64,000 bases of DNA, taken from assembly GCA_038230335.1 (NCBI GenBank), contig JBBRNL010000004.1, positions 248,001-312,000 on the forward strand, read 5' to 3'. Under the pieces are notes generated by a model that was not told the DNA's origin, did no database searches, and worked only from the letters and a program-made list of their open reading frames with translations. This document shows, in pieces, positions 60,728 through 64,000 of this stretch. Source of the DNA: JBBRDU01 sp038230335. Its GTDB lineage: Bacteria; Verrucomicrobiota; Verrucomicrobiia; Chthoniobacterales; UBA10450. Within the stretch, counting starts at the first letter, position 1. Each line of letters opens with the position of its first letter. Both the position numbers and the translations under genes were made by a program.

Positions 60728-61732
60728 TTAAGGAGCGTAAAAGCTCGGCAAAAAGTAGGCATGCCCACCTTCCAATTGGGGCACAAGCTGTTTCGGAAGT
60801 TCCAGTTGGATCCTCGTGCTGTCCGCCCTGCCGAAGGCGCGGAAGAAACGTCCGAGGCTGAAGGGCGGTCCATATTTCACGATCGCAGCACCGGGCGCAC
60901 CGCCCAGCTGCTTCGCTTTCTCGTAGGCGTCTTCCAGCTGCCCCAACCCATCGATCAACTTATTCTCCAGCGCTTCCTTGCCTGACATAATCCGGCCATC
61001 CGCAATTCCGTTGCGCAAACCCTCCGCTGGCAAATTGCGCTCTTTCGCCACCACACCGAGAAACTTGTCGTACGTCTTCATGACAAACGCCTGAATGTAA
61101 TCGCGTTCCTCCGGCGTCATGGGCCGCGCCCCATTCAGGATGTCTTTGAACTTGCCGCTCTTGAAGACGACCGAGGAGAGCCCGATCTTGTTGAACAATT
61201 GCTCGTAGTTCAGAGTTTGGATAATGACGCCAATGCTCCCGGTAATGGTCGTGTCATTCGCCATGATATATTTGCCACCACACGAAATGTAATAGCCACC
61301 CGACGCGGCCAGCGTGTCCATGTAGATAACGACCGGCTTGCGCGCCCGCGTTTTAACCACCGCGTTGTAAATTTCGTCGGAAGCGGTCACTTCCCCTCCC
61401 GGCGAATCGATCTCGAGGACGACCGCTTTGACGTGATCGTCCTCGCGCGCCTGCTGCAAAGCCGCGCGCATATCGTCGACCATCGTGTCTCCCACATTCC
61501 CCGGCAGGCTCGTACTGATTAACCCGCGCAGGACGATCAAAGCGACTTTGTCGCCGCCGTGCCCGCGCTCGACCGTGACTTCCCGGAATCGAGGCAGAGC
61601 TTCCCGGTCAGTCATGCCCCCGCCACCAGCGCGCCGAAAGACGGCCACCATCAGAATAAAATTAGCGAAGACGCTCGCGCACAAGGCGACAAACAAAAAA
61701 ATACTGAGACAACCCAGTTTCCGGTCGGCCAT
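60728..61732 (-). CDS. sppA: Signal peptide peptidase SppA (S49, short form)
   Basis: 334 residues from the ATG at 61732 (MADRKLGCLSIFLF), with an N-terminal anchor (about 9-32). The frame is open to 61840, but the extra part is repeat-derived sequence. Serine-lysine dyad: S144 in LAASGGYYISCGG and K196 in SGKFKDILN. The ClpP-like core has VVLEIDSPGGEVTASDEIYNAV and GSIGVIIQTLNYEQL. One domain, like Bacillus SppA, rather than the two of E. coli. It degrades cleaved signal peptides in the membrane. Confidence 0.93.
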   Translation of the reverse strand: MADRKLGCLSIFLFVALCASVFANFILMVAVFRRAGGGGMTDREALPRFREVTVERGHGGDKVALIVLRGLISTSLPGNVGDTMVDDMRAALQQAREDDHVKAVVLEIDSPGGEVTASDEIYNAVVKTRARKPVVIYMDTLAASGGYYISCGGKYIMANDTTITGSIGVIIQTLNYEQLFNKIGLSSVVFKSGKFKDILNGARPMTPEERDYIQAFVMKTYDKFLGVVAKERNLPAEGLRNGIADGRIMSGKEALENKLIDGLGQLEDAYEKAKQLGGAPGAAIVKYGPPFSLGRFFRAFGRADSTRIQLELPKQLVPQLEGGHAYFLPSFYAP

Positions 61733-62045
61733 AAGGCCTGAAAGCTGGCGGATAACCGGTGGGGGCACAAGTAGTTTCCAGACCAGAAGGTCTTCGCGAT
61801 GAGCGGGAAATCCTGCGCCGCAGATTCCTGGGTGATACATCCTGAGCCAGCGAAGGCGGCGAAGGATCTCGCCCCTTCAGACACCGTCACGCGATCGTGC
61901 ATTGCGCGCTCCCCGGAGCCTGTGACGGCGCTCGCTTGCGACCTGAGCAGAGCGTGTCGAAGGCGATAAGATGGCGCCCGTCGGGCCAACGCCGCGAAGG
62001 GGATGGACGACGTCCACTCGTCGCCTGGCCGGCCGGATTTGAGCA
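61733..62045. other. 313-bp repeat-rich intergenic region upstream of sppA
   Basis: The minus frame across it translates repeat sequence only (ARRAPSYRLRHALLRSQAS), so I do not call a gene. It holds the CATCCTGAGCC repeat (61838-61871) and a CCTGAGCAGAGCGTGTCGAAGG word (61949-61970) of a related kind. It must contain the sppA promoter. Confidence 0.55.
61838..61871. repeat. Repeat arm CATCCTGAGCC ... GAAGGATCTC
   Basis: CATCCTGAGCCAGCGAAGG then CGGCGAAGGATCTC. It closely matches one arm of the 22143-22269 element and the 15319 copy, here without a recognisable second arm. Confidence 0.6.
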
Positions 62046-62057
62046 TTGGCAGGAAAC

Positions 62058-62273
62058 ATGCTAATTATGGAAAGTATGAATAGTGGACACCTGCCAGTGA
62101 GCGAAGCTGCCGCCCGCCGTAAACCCAAGGCCAGGCGCGGCCGCCCCCGCACCAAGGTCGATCTCGCGTCCAACGGCGTCCCTCGCCTCGCCGCTGCCGG
62201 AAGTCTGACCCGAACCAAAGCCCTCCTCCTCGCCGCTCTCCGTGTCTGGGAATTGAAACACCGCGTCGAATGA
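62058..62273 (+). CDS. Possible small basic protein with AT-hook-like motif
   Basis: 71 residues from the ATG at 62058 (a TTG at 62046 adds four). It contains ARRKPKARRGRPRTKVDL, where RGRPR matches the AT-hook core, then a helical tail (SLTRTKALLLAALRVWELKHRVE). AT-hooks bind the minor groove of A/T-rich DNA. The frame sits next to a tRNA in a repeat-rich gap and may be spurious; no homologue is known to me. Confidence 0.3.
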   Translation: MLIMESMNSGHLPVSEAAARRKPKARRGRPRTKVDLASNGVPRLAAAGSLTRTKALLLAALRVWELKHRVE

Positions 62274-62543
62274 ACAATATCATCCCCCCACGCATTCATC
62301 GAATCGTTCTAAAGACGTTGGACCCGAAACGCGGCGGCCCTGTCCAGGGTTGGGGAATGTCTCGCCGAGTCCTTGCCTCAAAGCTGAACCCACGCATCTC
62401 TCGTCACGCCGGCCCGGCTCATCGTCCTCTGGCCCAAGCGTCCTGACCCCGGCAGCACCCTGTGGGGTGCATCTCTTTCCCGCCTGCGCCGCAACGCGCC
62501 GCGACTTTTCTTCGGATTGAAACCGGCTATATGTGAAGGCTTG
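62274..62543. other. 270-bp gap before tRNA-Arg
   Basis: No gene seen. One hairpin, GCACCC / GGGTGC around TGTG at 62455-62470. GGCTATATG at 62525-62533 could be part of a tRNA promoter -10, with no good -35. Confidence 0.4.
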
Positions 62544-62617
62544 GCGCCCGTAGCTCAGCCGGATAGAGCAACGGATTTCTAATCCGTCGGTCGGGTGTTC
62601 GAGTCACCCCGGGCGCG
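62544..62617 (+). tRNA. tRNA-Arg (anticodon UCU)
   Basis: Cloverleaf by eye: acceptor GCGCCCG / CGGGCGC, D-arm GCTC / GAGC, anticodon stem ACGGA / TCCGT around TTTCTAA with anticodon TCT at 62578-62580, and T-arm GGGTG-TTCGAGT-CACCC. The discriminator is G at 62617. The CCA end is not encoded. It decodes AGA. It converges on the secreted-protein gene. Confidence 0.95.
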
Positions 62618-62663
62618 CACCCTTAAAAGCGGCGCGCCGACGGTTTCCACCGTTCGCCGCGCT

Positions 62664-64000
62664 TTACTTCGCCGGACTCTTGACCAGCGTCGCCGTCGCA
62701 GTGTGTGTCATTGCCGGAGTTCCGCCGGTGCCAGTCACCGTGAAGGTATATGTACCGCGGTCTGCCGCGGATGCGACTTTGACGGTCAGGATGGAAGAGT
62801 TTGTCGCAGGATTCGGCGTGAATGTGCCCGTTACGTTGGCTGGAAGACCACTCACCGTTAAATTAACCGGCGCACTGAATCCGCCCGTTCGCGTGACAGT
62901 CACAGTATACGTTGCCGTTCCGCCGCCGCGCCGCACGGTCACGGAAGAAGGACTGATCGCTAACGAGAAGTTCGGAGCAGGTGTTGGGGTCGCCGTGGGC
63001 GATGGGGTCGCCGTCGGAGTCGCCGTGGGCGACGGAGTTGCAGTTGGAGAAGGGGTCGCGGTTGGCGAAGGGGTTGGCGTAGGACTGCCTCCGGCCAGCC
63101 TGAAGCTGCCGATTCGCGTGCGCCAATTGTAGGTGCTATTCGTCGAATAGTACTCGGTGGTGTACCAAAAGGTTGCATCATCGACCGGATCCACCGTGAG
63201 GGCGCTGTAGTCTCCCCAACGGTTGCCCGTGCCGCTCTGGCTGCCCGTTCCATCAAAGAGGTGGGCTTCGCCCTGACCTAACGTATTGAGCGAGTCAGTC
63301 GCGAGACGTCCCACGTAACGGATCTGCGGATTAATGGCTGAGCTGGAAGCACTGAATCCGAGCGCCATGTTTCCCTGCCCATCCATGGCCACGCTGCCCA
63401 TCCATCGCCAGGTGGTGTCAGGCTGATAGGTGCTCTGCTGATAGACGGCGACCGGCCCTGCGGTGACATTGCGCAGCTCAAACCAACGGATGCCGGCCAC
63501 GCCATTCGCACTAACCGTGAAATTGCCGACAACCGATTCGTAAGTGCCGAAATTCCGGTAGGCCAGACGGAACATGAGGCGATCGCCGATGCCATCCAGG
63601 TAATCCCGCGATGCGACACCCGCCTCGGGCACACAGGCACGTGTGCTCGGACAGAGAAATGTAAACCCTGCGGCGGGAGGAGATGCAAAGGTGGCGAAGG
63701 TGGAATTCGAGGGCGTCGCAAAGTCGGCGTGGAAGTGATAGGTCGTGTAGTTCGGACTTGTGCTCTGGCCGGGGAAGCCCACGAAAGTGGCGGGCGCGCC
63801 TGTCGGCGGCAAGGTCGGTCCGTCCAGATCAGCCGGTAAAAAGGGGTCAATCGTTCCGCCCAAAGGTCCGACCGGACTAACGAATGTCGCGGGACTGCCC
63901 ACCAGCATTTTCGCGCGATCAAATGCGAACGCCTGGGGACCGAGATAGGAACTCCCCGAAGCGTTAAAGACGTTCATGCTCATGTAGAAGCCATCCGGCC
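62664..64000 (-). CDS. Secreted protein with Pro/Thr repeat linker and Ig-like tail (5' partial)
   Basis: Open from 62664 to the window end. Codons before the ATG at 63983 stay open (P-D-G-F-Y), so the start lies outside. The visible 444 residues hold an aromatic and Gly-rich domain (GIRWFELRNVTAGPVAVYQQ, WMGSVAMDGQGNMALGFSAS, RYVGRLATDSL, GNRWGDYSALTVDP) that looks like a beta-propeller or lectin-like enzyme part. A linker of tandem PTPSPTA units follows, then a beta-sandwich (FSLAISPSSVTVRRGG, APVNLTVSGLPANVTGTFTPNP) ending in a Lys-rich tail. The C-terminal domain is of the Ig-like/NEW3 kind seen in exported Verrucomicrobiota proteins. The substrate is unknown. Confidence 0.75.
   Translation of the reverse strand, partial: PDGFYMSMNVFNASGSSYLGPQAFAFDRAKMLVGSPATFVSPVGPLGGTIDPFLPADLDGPTLPPTGAPATFVGFPGQSTSPNYTTYHFHADFATPSNSTFATFASPPAAGFTFLCPSTRACVPEAGVASRDYLDGIGDRLMFRLAYRNFGTYESVVGNFTVSANGVAGIRWFELRNVTAGPVAVYQQSTYQPDTTWRWMGSVAMDGQGNMALGFSASSSAINPQIRYVGRLATDSLNTLGQGEAHLFDGTGSQSGTGNRWGDYSALTVDPVDDATFWYTTEYYSTNSTYNWRTRIGSFRLAGGSPTPTPSPTATPSPTATPSPTATPTATPSPTATPTPAPNFSLAISPSSVTVRRGGGTATYTVTVTRTGGFSAPVNLTVSGLPANVTGTFTPNPATNSSILTVKVASAADRGTYTFTVTGTGGTPAMTHTATATLVKSPAK

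Noticed and set aside
61651..62046. 131-codon minus-strand frame upstream of sppA
   Set aside because: Runs into sppA in another frame and otherwise translates the dispersed repeat (HALLRSQAS), a known source of false genes.
62975..63090. Regular repeats that could be taken for a CRISPR array
   Set aside because: They are in-frame Pro/Thr codon repeats without constant spacers or palindromic repeat units, and no cas genes are present.

Overview
The window is about 60% GC, densely coded, and almost all chromosomal housekeeping. It most likely comes from a soil Verrucomicrobiota bacterium, perhaps of the Chthoniobacter/Udaeobacter type. The pointers are a Gram-negative envelope (secretin, Mla/MCE transporter, beta-barrel protein, Mpl), a dnaG-rpoD pair, a protein that resembles the PVC-restricted Minf_1886 family beside a DUF1844 protein, a DksA-like protein with a degenerate zinc finger next to rpmG and rpsR, and many short palindromic repeats at gene ends. 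The assignment rests on recognised families, not on a search. There is no rRNA, CRISPR array, prophage or intact insertion sequence.

Layout. 1-4 kb (minus): end of an anti-sigma-like gene, rpoD, dnaG; then nfeD (plus). 5.4-7.6 kb (minus): thiH-thiS and an outer-membrane barrel. 7.9-14.2 kb (minus): rod-shape operon mreB-mreC-mreD-mrdA followed by rng; rpe diverges from it. 15.4-20 kb (minus): secretin, a small peptidoglycan-binding protein and a GspE/PilB ATPase. 20-24.4 kb: NTF2-like protein, mpl, CHASE2 adenylate cyclase. 24.8-30.9 kb (plus): rplT, pheS, pheT, a probable 6S RNA, carA, and a small Cys/His exported protein. 30.9-32.7 kb (minus): a glycosyltransferase and an isoaspartyl peptidase. 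32.9-35.6 kb (plus): mlaE-mlaF-mlaD. 35.6-43.3 kb (minus): topoisomerase IB and a run of FmdB, zinc-ribbon protein, degenerate gluzincin-like protein, VOC protein, Minf_1886-like protein, M16 peptidase and DUF1844. 43.5-50.7 kb (plus): L,D-transpeptidase, mfd, surA-like, pdxA, yjdF-like, ABC-2 permease. 50.7-54.3 kb (minus): MacA/MacB-type exporter and a rhodanese. 54.4-56.4 kb (plus): second ABC-2 permease, dksA-like, rpmG, rpsR. 56.5-61.7 kb (minus): RelE-like protein and the overlapping set alr-tsaB-tsaE-thiL-CPBP, with sppA upstream. 62-64 kb: tRNA-Arg(UCU) and the 3' part of a secreted Pro/Thr-rich protein cut by the window end.

The genes form recognisable working units: replication and transcription initiation, elongasome cell-wall growth plus recycling (mre/mrdA, mpl, alr, L,D-transpeptidase), envelope lipid transport and secretion (mla, gspD/E, surA, macAB), and translation (rplT, pheST, rpmG, rpsR, tsaB/E). 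The least ordinary parts are the non-coding ones (6S RNA, MITE-like inverted repeats, a TTGTATACAA palindrome) and a few unassigned envelope proteins. I found no defence island or clearly new multi-gene system.
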